Shown: one piece after another, positions 28,204-38,675 of the stretch
Layout of the letters: the number at the start of each line of letters is the position of its first letter
Position numbering within the stretch: the stretch's first letter is position 1
Program-made: the position numbers and the translations under genes
Source of the DNA: Chitinimonas koreensis
Lineage (GTDB): Bacteria > Pseudomonadota > Gammaproteobacteria > Burkholderiales > Chitinimonadaceae
Assembly: GCF_014353015.1 (NCBI RefSeq)
Contig: NZ_CP060704.1
Span: 62,001 to 126,000, forward strand
Reading direction: 5' to 3'
Length of the DNA stretch: 64,000 nt
The notes under the pieces: generated by a model
Seen by the model: the letters and a program-made list of their open reading frames with translations, nothing else
Databases searched by the model: none
Told to the model about the DNA's origin: nothing

Positions 28204-29298
28204 ATGACCCCGCTCGAACTGCGCCAGCGCTGCCACACCATCGTCCCCGGCCATCGCGCCACCACCGCGCCCGCGGCCGAAACCTTCGCCGCGATGGCCG
28301 ACTGGTGCGCCGCCCACGACGTGCGCCACGACCAGTACGGCGAGGGCGCGCTGATCCAGGCCTTCGAGCGCAAGGTCGCCGCCCTGCTCGGCTATCCGGC
28401 CGCCGTCTTCATGCCGACCGGCACCCTGGCCCAGACCGTGGCGCTGCGGCTGGCCTGCGAGGCGCGCGGCAGCCGCAAGGCGGTCATGCACCCGACCGGC
28501 CACGTCTACCGTCACGAGCGCGGCAACTACCAGCTGCTCGATCATTTCGAGCTGCTCACCGTCGGCGAGCCCGGCCGGGTGTGGGATGCGCGCCACCTGG
28601 CGGCCTGCCACGACCGGCTCGGCGCGGCGCTGTACGAATTGCCGATGCGCGAGATCGGCGGCCAACTGCCCGAATGGGAGGCGCTCGAAGCGCTCAAGGC
28701 CGCCTGCCGCGCGCGCGGCGTCCATCTGCACCTCGACGGCGCCCGGCTGTGGGAGGCGGCCGCCGGCTACGGCCGGCCGCTGGCCGAGGTCTGCGCCGGT
28801 TTCGATTCGACCTATGTATCGTTCTACAAGGGCATCGGCGGCATGGGCGGCGCCATGCTGCTGGGCCAGCCCGAGCTGATCGTGCCGGCCGCGGTCTGGC
28901 TCAAGCGCATGGGCGGCAACCTGTGGCAGCGTTCGCCCTACGTGGTGGCGGCCGCCATGCAGTTCGACGCGCGGCTGGCGCAGATGCCGGCCTGCCTGGC
29001 GCGGACCCATGAAGTGGCGCGGCTGCTCGGCGAATTCCCGGCGCTGCGGCTCAATCCGGCCGCGCCGCAGGTGAACCTGTTCCACGTCCACCTGTCGTGC
29101 AGCGAGCAGGCGGCCAACGCGGCGCGCGACCGGCTGGCGGCCGAGCGCGGCATCTGGCTGTTCGGCGCGGCCCTGCCGGGCGAATTGCTCGGCCATTGCT
29201 ATTTCGAGTGGTACGTCGGCGACAACCTGCTGGCGCTCGGCGACGAGGCCCTGCGCGGCGCGGTGGCGGAATTCCTTGCTTACGCAGGTATCGCCTGA
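28204..29298 (+). CDS. low-specificity L-threonine aldolase family (beta-eliminating lyase fold)
   Basis: A 364-residue PLP enzyme cleaving threonine or allo-threonine to glycine and acetaldehyde. Family blocks: YGEGALIQAFERKVAALLGY, AVFMPTGTLAQTVALRL, GVHLHLDGARLWEAAAGY and the PLP-lysine STYVSFYKGIGGMGGAML. The ATG at 28204 gives the family start; upstream in-frame sequence is REP DNA. Substrate preference cannot be read from sequence. Confidence 0.88.
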   Translation: MTPLELRQRCHTIVPGHRATTAPAAETFAAMADWCAAHDVRHDQYGEGALIQAFERKVAALLGYPAAVFMPTGTLAQTVALRLACEARGSRKAVMHPTGHVYRHERGNYQLLDHFELLTVGEPGRVWDARHLAACHDRLGAALYELPMREIGGQLPEWEALEALKAACRARGVHLHLDGARLWEAAAGYGRPLAEVCAGFDSTYVSFYKGIGGMGGAMLLGQPELIVPAAVWLKRMGGNLWQRSPYVVAAAMQFDARLAQMPACLARTHEVARLLGEFPALRLNPAAPQVNLFHVHLSCSEQAANAARDRLAAERGIWLFGAALPGELLGHCYFEWYVGDNLLALGDEALRGAVAEFLAYAGIA

Positions 29299-29320
29299 CG
29301 AAGCGCCTCGGGTCGCGCAT

Positions 29321-29389
29321 GTAGGCGCGGCTTCAGCCGCGAACGGCTGAGCTGAAATGTCGATCATTCGCGGCTGAAGCCGCTCCTGC
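29321..29389. repeat. REP pair, GCGGCT family (E)
   Basis: GTAGGCGCGGCTTCAGCCGC ... GCGGCTGAAGCCGCTCCTGC, 23 bp after the threonine aldolase stop. Confidence 0.85.
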
Positions 29390-29446
29390 GACGGCGTTCA
29401 TCGCCGGTTGCGGCGGCGCCCGGCGTAAGCCGTGAAGGCATCCATC

Positions 29447-29514
29447 GCAGGACGGGCTTTACGCCCGACGGCGATCTCGATAGGCGGCGCCGTCGGGCGT
29501 AAGGCCCGACCTAC
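29447..29514. repeat. REP pair, GTCGGG family (F)
   Basis: GCAGGACGGGCTTTACGCCC ... GGGCGTAAGGCCCGACCTAC, 58 bp from the previous REP and 47 bp before the arsC end, so it sits between convergent genes. Confidence 0.85.
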
Positions 29515-29560
29515 GGGTTCTCTGGCGCACCTTGCTCCGGCCGTTGCGCATGGCGGCGCC

Positions 29561-29911
29561 TCAGTCGAACAGCCCCAGCACATTTTCCGGCGGCCGGCCC
29601 AGCACGGCGCGGCCGTCCTTGACCACGATCGGCCGTTCGATCAGCCGCGGATGCGCCGCCATCGCCGCCAGCAGCGCGGCCCGGCCCAGTTGCGGGTCGT
29701 CCAGCCCGAGCTCGGCGTATTCGGCCTCTTTGGTACGCATCAGCTGGCGCGGATCGTCGAAGCCGAGCTGGGCCAGCAGCGTCTCCAGCGTCGCCGCATC
29801 GGGCGGCGCGTCGAGATAGAGCACCACCTCGGGTTCGACGCCGCGCTCGGCCAGCAAGGCCAGCGTCTCGCGCGACTTGGAGCAGCGCGGGTTGTGATAG
29901 ATGGTGGTCAT
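29561..29911 (-). CDS. arsC: ArsC-family arsenate reductase (glutaredoxin-type) or Spx-like
   Basis: A 116-residue thioredoxin-fold protein. The catalytic cysteine is in YHNPRCSKSRETLALL, the conserved arginine in LMRTKEAEYAELGL and LIERPIVVKDGRAVLGRP follows, as in ArsC of the glutathione/glutaredoxin type. No ars operon or arsR is nearby, so a general redox role is possible. It is divergent from yaeQ. Confidence 0.87.
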   Translation of the reverse strand: MTTIYHNPRCSKSRETLALLAERGVEPEVVLYLDAPPDAATLETLLAQLGFDDPRQLMRTKEAEYAELGLDDPQLGRAALLAAMAAHPRLIERPIVVKDGRAVLGRPPENVLGLFD

Positions 29912-29991
29912 GGCGGTGCCTTCGCATGCAAAGGCCGCAGTGTAGCGCGGTAGAATCGCGCCCTCCCCGCTTCCCTCCGGACCAGACCGCC

Positions 29992-30546
29992 ATGGCGCTC
30001 AGCGCAACCATCTACAAGGCCGACCTGCAGGTCTCCGACCTCGACCGCGGCTACTACGGCGGCCACAACCTGACGCTGGCCTGCCATCCGTCCGAGACCA
30101 CCGAGCGCATGATGCTGCGGCTGGTCGCTTTCGCCCGCCACGCCTCCGAGGCGCTCAAGTTCACCCGCGGCATCAGCAGCGACGACGAGCCGGACCTGTG
30201 GGAGCACCACGACTACGGCGACGTGAAGCTGTGGATCGAGCTCGGCCTGCCCGAGGAACGGCGGCTGCGCCAGGCCTGCGGCAAGTCCGACGAGGTCTGG
30301 CTGTACGCCTACGGCGGCCGCGCGCTGCCGGTGTGGTGGCAGCAGAACGCCGGCGCGCTGCGCAAGCTCGACAAGCTCAGCGTGGTATCGGTCGACGAGG
30401 CCACGCTGGCAGCGCTCGACGCGATGGCCGCGCGCACCATGCAGCTCAGCTGCACGATCCAGGACGGCACCATGTGGCTGGCCGACGGCGAGCACAACCT
30501 CGAGATCGTGTTCGAGACCTTGCAGGATCACGGTCGGCAGGCTTAG
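29992..30546 (+). CDS. yaeQ: YaeQ family protein
   Basis: A 184-residue protein of the PD-(D/E)XK-like YaeQ family. Recognised by MALSATIYKADLQVSDLDRG, HPSETTERMMLRLVAFARHA, LKFTRGISSDDEPDLWEHHD and WIELGLPEERRLRQACGKSD. Function is unknown; E. coli YaeQ was described as compensating for RfaH loss. The ATG at 29992 begins the conserved family N-terminus. A TAGAAT box lies 36 bp upstream (29951-29956). Its first codons are duplicated in the scar at 27764. Confidence 0.92.
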   Translation: MALSATIYKADLQVSDLDRGYYGGHNLTLACHPSETTERMMLRLVAFARHASEALKFTRGISSDDEPDLWEHHDYGDVKLWIELGLPEERRLRQACGKSDEVWLYAYGGRALPVWWQQNAGALRKLDKLSVVSVDEATLAALDAMAARTMQLSCTIQDGTMWLADGEHNLEIVFETLQDHGRQA

Positions 30547-30567
30547 CGGAGCTGGTTGGGACAACGC

Positions 30568-30686
30568 TTTACCGCGGAGGAAAAGCGAGGGGACGCTGGT
30601 ACCGGCCCATCGGCCGCGGGCTTTCCGCTTCCATTTCCTCCGCGTCCTCTGTGTCCTCTGTGTCCTCTGTGTCCTCTGCGGTGAAA
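30568..30686. repeat. L-family palindromic repeat, copy 2, with a 10-bp tandem repeat
   Basis: It starts tttaccgcggagg 22 bp after the yaeQ stop and ends cctctgcggtgaaag. Near its right arm gtcctctgt is repeated head to tail three to four times with a 10-bp period (30653-30680). Confidence 0.75.
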
Positions 30687-30787
30687 GCATTGACGGGCTA
30701 CGCTCCGTCTTCATGCTATCTCGATGAAATAAAAGCATTTTTCGAGACTTGTCGGGCGGTTTCTGAGAAAATCGCCGATTGCCCGCA

Positions 30788-33094
30788 ATGCCCGATCGCC
30801 CCATGTCCGCCAGTCCCCAGCCCATCTACCAACTGCCCGCCGGCGTCGCGCCGCGCAAGCCGGCCACTTTCCTGCCCATGAGCCGGGCCGAAATGGACGC
30901 GCTCGGCTGGGACGAATGCGACGTGATCCTGGTCAGCGGCGACGCCTATATCGACCACCCGAGCTTCGGCATGGCGCTGGTCGGCCGGCTGCTCGAGGCG
31001 CAGGGCCTGCGCGTCGGCATCCTGGCCCAGCCCGACGGAGGCAGCGCCGAGGCGTTCAAGGCGCTGGGCCGGCCGCGGCTGTTCTTCGGCGTCACCGCCG
31101 GCAACATGGATTCGATGATCAACCGCTACACGGCCGACCGCCGGCCGCGTTCGGACGACGCCTACACCCCGCACGCCGCGCCCGACAAGCGGCCCGACCG
31201 CGCGGTGACGGTCTACTCGCAGCGCTGCCGCGAGGCCTACCCGGGCGTGCAGATCATGATCGGCGGCATCGAGGCCTCGCTGCGCCGCATCGCCCAGTAC
31301 GACTACTGGAGCGACAAGGTGCGCCAGTCGGCGCTGGTCTATGCCAAAGCCGACATCCTGCTGTTCGGCAACGCCGAGCGCGCGCTGGTCGAGGTGGCGC
31401 AGCGCGCCGCCGCCGGCGAGAAGCTGCGCGACATGCGCGACATCCGCGGCACCGCCTTCATCGTGCCGCACGGCTGGCGGCCCGACGAGGGCTGGAGCGA
31501 GGAGGACTCGACCACCGTCGACCTGCCCGGCCGCGTCGATGCGCATCCCGATCCGTACGCGATGGAACCCGAGCCCGCAGGTCGGACTTTAGGTCCGACG
31601 GCGGACGGGGCGCTGCCGGAGCTAGGTCGGACTTCATGTCCGACGGCGACGGTGGATGGGGCGCCGTCGGACCTAAAGTCCGACCTGCAGAACCCTCAGC
31701 CCGTCGTGATGCCGATCCGCCTGGTCAGCAAGGCCGAGCGGCTGCGGCAGAAGCTCGAAGCCCGCCAGAAGACGGTGGTGCGCATCCCGGCCTACGAGGC
31801 GGTCGCCCACGACCCGGTGCTGTACGCCCACGCCAGCCGGGTGCTGCACCTCGAATCGAACCCGGGCAATGCGCGCGCGCTGGTGCAGCTGCACGGCGAG
31901 CGCGACGTCTGGATCAACCCGCCGCCGATCCCGCTGACCACGCCCGAGATGGACTACGTGTTCGGCCGCCGCTATGCGCGCAACCCGCATCCGTCCTACG
32001 GCGATGCGCATATCCCGGCCTGGGAGATGATCCGCTTCTCGATCAACATCATGCGCGGCTGCTTCGGCGGCTGTACCTTCTGCTCGATCACCGAGCACGA
32101 GGGCCGCATCATCCAGAGCCGTTCGGAAGCATCGATCCTCGGCGAGATCGAGGAGATCCGCGACAAGACGGCCGGCTTCAAGGGCCATATCACCGACCTC
32201 GGCGGCCCGACGGCCAACATGTACCGGCTGGCCTGCAAGGATCCGAAGATCGAGTCTGCCTGCCGCCGGCTGTCCTGCGTCTACCCGGGCATCTGCGAGA
32301 ACCTGAATACCGACCATTCCTCGCTGATCCAGCTGTACCGCAAGGCGCGCGCGATCCCCGGCGTGAAGAAGATCACCATCGGCTCGGGTCTGCGCTACGA
32401 CATCGCGGTGCGCTCGCCCGAGTACATCAAGGAGCTGGTCACCCATCACGTCAGCGGCTACCTGAAGATCGCGCCGGAGCACACCGAGGACGGCCCGCTC
32501 GACATGATGATGAAGCCGGGCATCGGCGCCTTCGAGCGCTTCAAGGAGCTGTTCGACCGCTTCAGCAAGCAGGCGGGCAAGGAGCAGTACCTGATCCCCT
32601 ACTTCATCGCCGCCCACCCGGGCACCACCGACGAAGACATGCTGAACCTGGCGCTGTGGCTGAAGAAGCACGGCTTCCGGCCCGACCAGGTGCAGGCCTT
32701 CACGCCGACGCCGATGGCGATGGCCACCACCATGTGGCACACCCGGCGCAATCCGCTGAAGAAGCTGAGCCGCAGCTCGGACAAGGTCGCGGTGATCCGC
32801 GACGGCCAGCAGCGCAAGCTGCACAAGGCTTTCCTGCGCTACCACGACCCGAAGAACTGGCCGATGCTGCGCGAGGCGCTGCTGAACATGGGCCGGCGCG
32901 ACCTGATCGGCCACGGCGCCCACCACCTGATCCCGCCCGAGCGGCCGGGCGAGCGCCAGCTCAAGGCGCCGGCCGGCAATGCGCGCGGCGGCGGCGGGCC
33001 GGGGACGGCGAATCCCTCGGCGCGCGGCGGCGGCCGTCGGCCGGCCGTTGGCAAGGGGGATGGGCGCAGGGGGAAGGGTGGGAACGGCAGGTGA
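30788..33094 (+). CDS. YgiQ family radical SAM protein with an in-frame REP insertion
   Basis: A 768-residue UPF0313/YgiQ protein. The N-terminal domain has FLPMSRAEMDALGWDECDVI and IMIGGIEASLRRIAQYDYWS. The radical SAM cluster is RGCFGGCTFCSI near residue 425-432, and the C-terminal half has TPTPMAMATTMWHTRRNPL. The tail after residue about 740 is Gly/Arg-rich. Residues about 264-301 are encoded by a 112-bp REP (see repeat G) and are not family sequence. The start could also be the ATG at 30803. Function: predicted tRNA or small-molecule modification, unproven. The TGA stop falls in the first repeat unit of the following inverted repeat. Confidence 0.9.
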   Translation: MPDRPMSASPQPIYQLPAGVAPRKPATFLPMSRAEMDALGWDECDVILVSGDAYIDHPSFGMALVGRLLEAQGLRVGILAQPDGGSAEAFKALGRPRLFFGVTAGNMDSMINRYTADRRPRSDDAYTPHAAPDKRPDRAVTVYSQRCREAYPGVQIMIGGIEASLRRIAQYDYWSDKVRQSALVYAKADILLFGNAERALVEVAQRAAAGEKLRDMRDIRGTAFIVPHGWRPDEGWSEEDSTTVDLPGRVDAHPDPYAMEPEPAGRTLGPTADGALPELGRTSCPTATVDGAPSDLKSDLQNPQPVVMPIRLVSKAERLRQKLEARQKTVVRIPAYEAVAHDPVLYAHASRVLHLESNPGNARALVQLHGERDVWINPPPIPLTTPEMDYVFGRRYARNPHPSYGDAHIPAWEMIRFSINIMRGCFGGCTFCSITEHEGRIIQSRSEASILGEIEEIRDKTAGFKGHITDLGGPTANMYRLACKDPKIESACRRLSCVYPGICENLNTDHSSLIQLYRKARAIPGVKKITIGSGLRYDIAVRSPEYIKELVTHHVSGYLKIAPEHTEDGPLDMMMKPGIGAFERFKELFDRFSKQAGKEQYLIPYFIAAHPGTTDEDMLNLALWLKKHGFRPDQVQAFTPTPMAMATTMWHTRRNPLKKLSRSSDKVAVIRDGQQRKLHKAFLRYHDPKNWPMLREALLNMGRRDLIGHGAHHLIPPERPGERQLKAPAGNARGGGGPGTANPSARGGGRRPAVGKGDGRRGKGGNGR
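31577..31688. repeat. REP cluster, GTCGGG family (G), inside the ygiQ coding sequence
   Basis: Three arms are present: GCAGGTCGGACTTTAGGTCC (31577), AGGTCGGACTTCATGTCCGA (31624) and the reverse-oriented TCGGACCTAAAGTCCGACCT (31667). All six reading frames need not be open, but the ygiQ frame passes through with no stop. Confidence 0.9.
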
Positions 33095-33289
33095 AACGTG
33101 AAATGTGAAAGGTGAAACCTGTCACCCCATCCCCTCCCCGACCCTCCCCTTGAAGGGGAGGGAGCCATATTGCGACACGTATGACGGTCACCGGCGATCG
33201 GGATCTGCGCTCCCTGTCCCCCCCTTCAAGGGGGAGGCTAGGAGGGGGATGGGGTCCACGTTTCACATGTCACGTTTCACATTTCACGG
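33091..33289. repeat. long composite inverted repeat filling a convergent gap
   Basis: The left arm has gtgaaacgtgaaatgtgaaa, then cccatcccctccccgaccct, then cccttgaagggg. The right arm has the complement in reverse order: ccttcaagggggaggctagg, gggggatgggg, then gtttcacatgtcacgtttca. It reaches from the ygiQ stop codon to 4 bp before the cNMP gene stop codon. It may work as a two-way terminator. Confidence 0.8.
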
Positions 33290-33292
33290 CTT

Positions 33293-33841
33293 TCAACGCC
33301 TGATCACCACCCGCTGCTTCGGCATGCTGTACCCATTGCCGTCTGCCTCGGCCGCCTCGGCCTTGTCCTGCAGCACCGGCAGTTCGCGCTGCGCCAGCAG
33401 CACGGTGACCAGGCTGTTGCTGCGCCGCAGCCGCTCGGCCATCAGGGTGCCGACATTGCGGTAGAGCTTGGCCGCCAGCTCGGCCGGCAGCTTCACCATG
33501 TCGAGCCGGTCGAATCCCAGCAGCCGGCACGGCTCGCTGCTGACCACCGAGGCCGAGCGCTCGCCGAAATCGATCAGCGCCAGCTCGCCGAACACGTCGC
33601 CGGCCGACAGCGTCGCCAGCTCCACCGTCTCGCCGGCCTGGCCGCGGCGCTGCACCTGCAGCTTGCCGCTCATCACCGCGTACAGGTGGCGGCCGTGCTC
33701 GCCTTCCCGCACGACGACGACCTGGTCGGCGATCTCCTGCTGGCGGCAGTGCGACAGGAACAGCAGCAACTCTTCCGGCGACAGGCCCTGGAACAGCGGC
33801 ACGGTCGCCAGCAGGCGCTGCATGGCTTGCTGGTTCTTCAT
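33293..33841 (-). CDS. cyclic nucleotide-binding domain protein
   Basis: A 182-residue protein that is almost only a cNMP-binding domain (about 12-130): VPLFQGLSPEELLLFLSHCR, VREGEHGRHLYAVMSGKLQV and the phosphate-cassette-like GDVFGELALIDFGERSASVV. No helix-turn-helix is visible, so it is not a typical CRP transcription factor. The C-terminal 40 residues look charged and flexible. GGGAGA precedes the ATG at 33841. Partner unknown. Confidence 0.85.
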   Translation of the reverse strand: MKNQQAMQRLLATVPLFQGLSPEELLLFLSHCRQQEIADQVVVVREGEHGRHLYAVMSGKLQVQRRGQAGETVELATLSAGDVFGELALIDFGERSASVVSSEPCRLLGFDRLDMVKLPAELAAKLYRNVGTLMAERLRRSNSLVTVLLAQRELPVLQDKAEAAEADGNGYSMPKQRVVIRR

Positions 33842-33909
33842 CGGCGGTCTCCCTTCCCCGCGAAGTCTAGCGAGCTTTTCCACCCGTCGCTCGCGGCGGC
33901 CGCGGACGC

Positions 33910-33935
33910 AAAAAAGGCCCGGGTCGCCCCGGGCC
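33910..33935 (-). terminator. Rho-independent terminator after the M28 peptidase gene
   Basis: On the minus strand: stem ggcccggg / cccgggcc with a 4-nt loop, followed by six T. It lies 41 bp after the M28 stop and upstream of the cNMP gene. Confidence 0.9.
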
Positions 33936-33975
33936 GTCAATCTCTCGCGCAATTCGAAACGAACGACCCGCCCCC

Positions 33976-35541
33976 TTACTGCGGGCGGTAGGTCACTTTC
34001 AGCGTGTAGGCCGCCGCGGTGTAGCCGCGCACCATCACGTAGGCGTTGCCGTTGGCCGTCACGTTGACCGAGCAGGTCTCGTTGCTGCCCGACTGGTAAG
34101 GGCGGCAATCGTAGGTGCTGGTGGTCGGCGCGGCGTTCTTGCGCACGTAGAGGTCGGCGTCGCCGGTGCCGGTGATCTCGGCCTTGAAGGTGCTGCCGGC
34201 CACCGTGGCGAACGGGCCGTAGTTCACGTTCTGGCCCTTGGCCACGCTGCCGGTGAAGGTCTCCACCTTGTCGCCGCCGCCCGGTGTGCCGCTGCCGTCG
34301 CTGCCCAGCTCCACCGCGTAGGCCAGCGCCAGGCGGGCGAACTTCAGCGCATGCGCCGCCTGGTTGCCCGAGTTGGCGTAGGTGTCGTTGACCGAGTGGA
34401 TGTAGGGGTTGTCCTGATTGAAGGCGGCCTCGAACGGCAGCGAGGCGACGTAGCCCTGGCCGTTCCACGAGGCGTGGTCCGAGCAGCCGTAGCCGCACTT
34501 GTCGTAGCCGACCTTCAGCGTGGGCAGGTAGGTGGTGATCAGGTTGGCCAGGAAGGTGTTCTGCTGGCTGTCGGTGTAGTCGGTGTAGATATAGATGTCG
34601 TTGGCCGAACCCTTGTAGTTGGTCATGTCCAGCTGCATCACGCCGACCACGTTGACGCCGTCGGCCTTGAACTTCTTGGCGATGTCCTGCGAGCCGCGCA
34701 GGCCCACTTCCTCGGCGGCGTAGCCCATGAACTTGATGGTGCGGCGCGGCTTGTAGCCGGTCGACAGCATGATCCGGGCCGTTTCGGTGAGGCTGGCGAT
34801 GCCCGAGGCATCGTCGTCGGCGCCCGGTGCGCGCATGGTCTCGGCCGAGCCGCCGCTGCCGTTGATCGAATCGAGGTGGCCGCCGATCACCACGACTTCG
34901 CTGGCGTTGTCGGTGCCCTTGATGGTCAGGATCACCGATTTCTGCGACCAGCCGGTGTGGGCGAACTGCTCGACCGTCACGTCGCTGCGGCTGCCGGCCA
35001 TCTGCTGCCACTGCTGCGCCAGCCAGTTGGAGGCGTTCACGCCGTGGCTGCTGGTGTAGTAGCGGTTGGTGTAGGACGACAGGCTGTTGATGGTGCCGGC
35101 GATATTGCTTTCCTGCATCTGCGGCAGCAGCGGGTTGACGGTGGCCTGGTTGTCGATCGCGTAGCTCGGCCGCGTCGCGGTGGCGGTGGCCAGGAGGGCG
35201 GTCTGGCGGCCCAGCGTGCTGCGCGCCTCGGTCTCGGTGCGGTGCACCATGTAGCCGCCGCAGTGGTTGAGCTGGTGGTGGATCGATTCGGACAGGCCGT
35301 CGAGCACGGCCTCGTCGACCTGCACCACGTGTACGCGCTCCAGGCCGCCGCTGCGGCCGACGCCAGCGCTGGCCGGCATGGCGCGGCTCTCGGCGGCCAG
35401 CGCCTGCGGCGCCAGCTTCTGCAGTTCGGCGTAAGCGGCGTCGCCGAGGGTGATCCAGACCTTCTTCGGGGCCGGCGCGGCGCCGGCCAGGCTGCCGGCG
35501 GCGAGGCCGGCCAACAGCAGGGGAATCAGCTTGCGTTGCAT
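33976..35541 (-). CDS. secreted M28 family aminopeptidase with C-terminal PPC domain
   Basis: A 521-residue exported zinc peptidase. Signal peptide MQRKLIPLLLAGLAAGSLAG. The zinc ligands lie in VVIGGHLDSINGSGG, GADDDASGIAS, GYAAEEVGLRGS, VMQLDMTNYKGS and CSDHASWNGQG, with the catalytic glutamate in AEE. The C-terminal ~100 residues (DKVETFTGSVAKGQ ... DADLYVRKNAAPTTSTYDCR ... MVRGYTAAAYTLKV) are a PPC prepeptidase domain as in secreted leucyl aminopeptidases. AAGGAG precedes the ATG. It lies directly downstream of the M4 protease gene. Confidence 0.94.
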   Translation of the reverse strand: MQRKLIPLLLAGLAAGSLAGAAPAPKKVWITLGDAAYAELQKLAPQALAAESRAMPASAGVGRSGGLERVHVVQVDEAVLDGLSESIHHQLNHCGGYMVHRTETEARSTLGRQTALLATATATRPSYAIDNQATVNPLLPQMQESNIAGTINSLSSYTNRYYTSSHGVNASNWLAQQWQQMAGSRSDVTVEQFAHTGWSQKSVILTIKGTDNASEVVVIGGHLDSINGSGGSAETMRAPGADDDASGIASLTETARIMLSTGYKPRRTIKFMGYAAEEVGLRGSQDIAKKFKADGVNVVGVMQLDMTNYKGSANDIYIYTDYTDSQQNTFLANLITTYLPTLKVGYDKCGYGCSDHASWNGQGYVASLPFEAAFNQDNPYIHSVNDTYANSGNQAAHALKFARLALAYAVELGSDGSGTPGGGDKVETFTGSVAKGQNVNYGPFATVAGSTFKAEITGTGDADLYVRKNAAPTTSTYDCRPYQSGSNETCSVNVTANGNAYVMVRGYTAAAYTLKVTYRPQ

Positions 35542-35671
35542 GATCTGCTCCTTGGGTCGGGCGCGATCGGCAAGGCGTCGTCCACCCGGCGCGCGGCGCG
35601 GCCCGGCCATGCCGCGGAAGCGGCCGGCGGGCGCGTCGCGTGCCGCCCGGCGAAACCACCGATCGGGCACG

Positions 35672-35706
35672 AAAAAGCCCCTCCCTCCCGCACAGGAGAG
35701 AGGGGC
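35672..35706 (-). terminator. Rho-independent terminator after the M4 protease gene
   Basis: On the minus strand a G/C-rich stem (gcccctctctcc / gggagggaggggc) is followed by five T, 13 bp after the M4 stop codon. Confidence 0.85.
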
Positions 35707-35718
35707 CGAGGGGGTGGA

Positions 35719-37584
<1,866 letters not shown>

Positions 37585-37964
37585 CTCGATTGCACGCGGG
37601 GGTTACCCCGCATTTGGCCGCTTACGGACGACCGGTCCGGTCGCCCCACGGCCTCCCCGCGCGCCCTGCCGGTTGGGCAGAGCGCGACGTTCCACGCAGC
37701 CCGATGCGTGCATCCGGCCGCGAAAAACCAAGTGTTGCCCGCGCTCAGCCGGTCGGCCGGAAGAGCATGGGTAACCCGTAAGTGATGTTTCCTGGGAAAG
37801 TCGCACCGGTAGCGAGGGATGGCCGGTGCATGGTCCGTGCAGGCGTCTGCTGCGCCGATCGGACTCGTATTTATGACAAGGCGATGGAAGTAATAGGGCA
37901 GGACGATGACGACGTCCACGAGAGGCTTAGCCAGGCCGACGAACGGTAGGTAATTGTCATTTTC
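37585..37964. other. long leader region of the M4 protease gene
   Basis: A 380-bp gap between the crcB 3' end and the M4 protease start; both genes run on the minus strand. It is somewhat less GC-rich than its surroundings near 37860-37960. I see no repeat-family copy. A riboswitch was considered and not supported. It is long enough for an activator-controlled promoter. Confidence 0.4.
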
Positions 37965-38345
37965 TTAGCGCCGAAGCAACAATTGCGCACTCGCCATGCC
38001 GGCTGCGGTGAGGAGCAGCGAGCCGAGCAGGTGAACGCCGGCGGCAGCCAGCGCCCAGCCCGGCTGGTCGTTGCGCAGCAGCGTGACGACCTCGGCCGAG
38101 AAGGTCGAGAAGGTGGTGAGGCCGCCGAGGAAGCCGGTGACGGCGAACAGCCGCCACTCGGGCGCGAGATCGCCGAAATGGGCGAAGAAAGCGTAGGCGA
38201 CGCCGACCAGGTAGCCGCCGACCAGGTTGGCGGCCAGGGTGCCGTAGGGCAGCGTGGGGAACAGCGGATTGAGCCACAGCGACAGGCCCCAGCGGGCCAG
38301 CGCGCCGAGCGCGGCGCCGAGGGCGATGGCGAGGATGGCGGACAT
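37965..38345 (-). CDS. crcB: fluoride exporter CrcB/Fluc
   Basis: A 126-residue membrane protein with four helices. GAALGALARWGLSLWLNP, GTLAANLVGGYLVG and the channel signature GFLGGLTTFSTFSAEV are present. It works as a dual-topology dimer. The ATG at 38345 follows AAGG; a TTG six codons upstream is possible. No fluoride riboswitch is recognisable upstream. Confidence 0.95.
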   Translation of the reverse strand: MSAILAIALGAALGALARWGLSLWLNPLFPTLPYGTLAANLVGGYLVGVAYAFFAHFGDLAPEWRLFAVTGFLGGLTTFSTFSAEVVTLLRNDQPGWALAAAGVHLLGSLLLTAAGMASAQLLLRR

Positions 38346-38481
38346 AGCCTTGATGAGCCTCAAAACGATCGTGTGTGGATGACTACGGGTTCAGGCGCCT
38401 GGGAACCCGTGTGCCGACGCTGGAGTCGCGGCAATCCCCGACATGAACGGCTGTGCGCGGGGCGAACGGTTCAACGCACCA

Positions 38482-38665
38482 TTGGCGAGCGTCAGCGAGG
38501 CTCCCTCTGGTCCACCCCACAAAGTCGCGACTTTGTGGGGCCCCGGGGCGGCGAGGGCGGGGGAGTCGGGATGAATCAGGGATCAAGCCAAAGTTGAACA
38601 CTCACCGGTGTTCAAACGCCCGGCTTTGCCGGGCGCTGAACTGCCGGTGGCCCTCCGACCGGCGA
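38482..38665 (+). repeat. K-family composite repeat, copy 4 (long form)
   Basis: Order: gcgagcgtcagcgaggctcc, nested palindrome ccccacaaagtcgcgactttg, ggcggcgagggcgggggagt, cgggatgaatcaggg, spacer, then cgcccggc-ttt-gccgggcg at 38617-38635. The hairpin is 40 bp after the ntrX stop codon (minus strand). The rest of the 38346-38675 gap shows nothing else. Confidence 0.85.
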
Positions 38666-38675
38666 TCCAAGCCAA

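Noticed and set aside
27806..28207. Plus-strand 133-codon frame starting MALGAT
   Set aside because: It begins with copied yaeQ codons and runs antisense through a ycaQ fragment and a REP arm; a chance chimera, not a gene.
37585..37964. c-di-GMP (GEMM) riboswitch upstream of the M4 protease
   Set aside because: A few gggttac-like bases recall the motif, but I could not place the conserved core or paired stems.
38346..38481. Fluoride riboswitch upstream of crcB
   Set aside because: No conserved GGCGAUG-type start or pseudoknot could be found before the crcB start.
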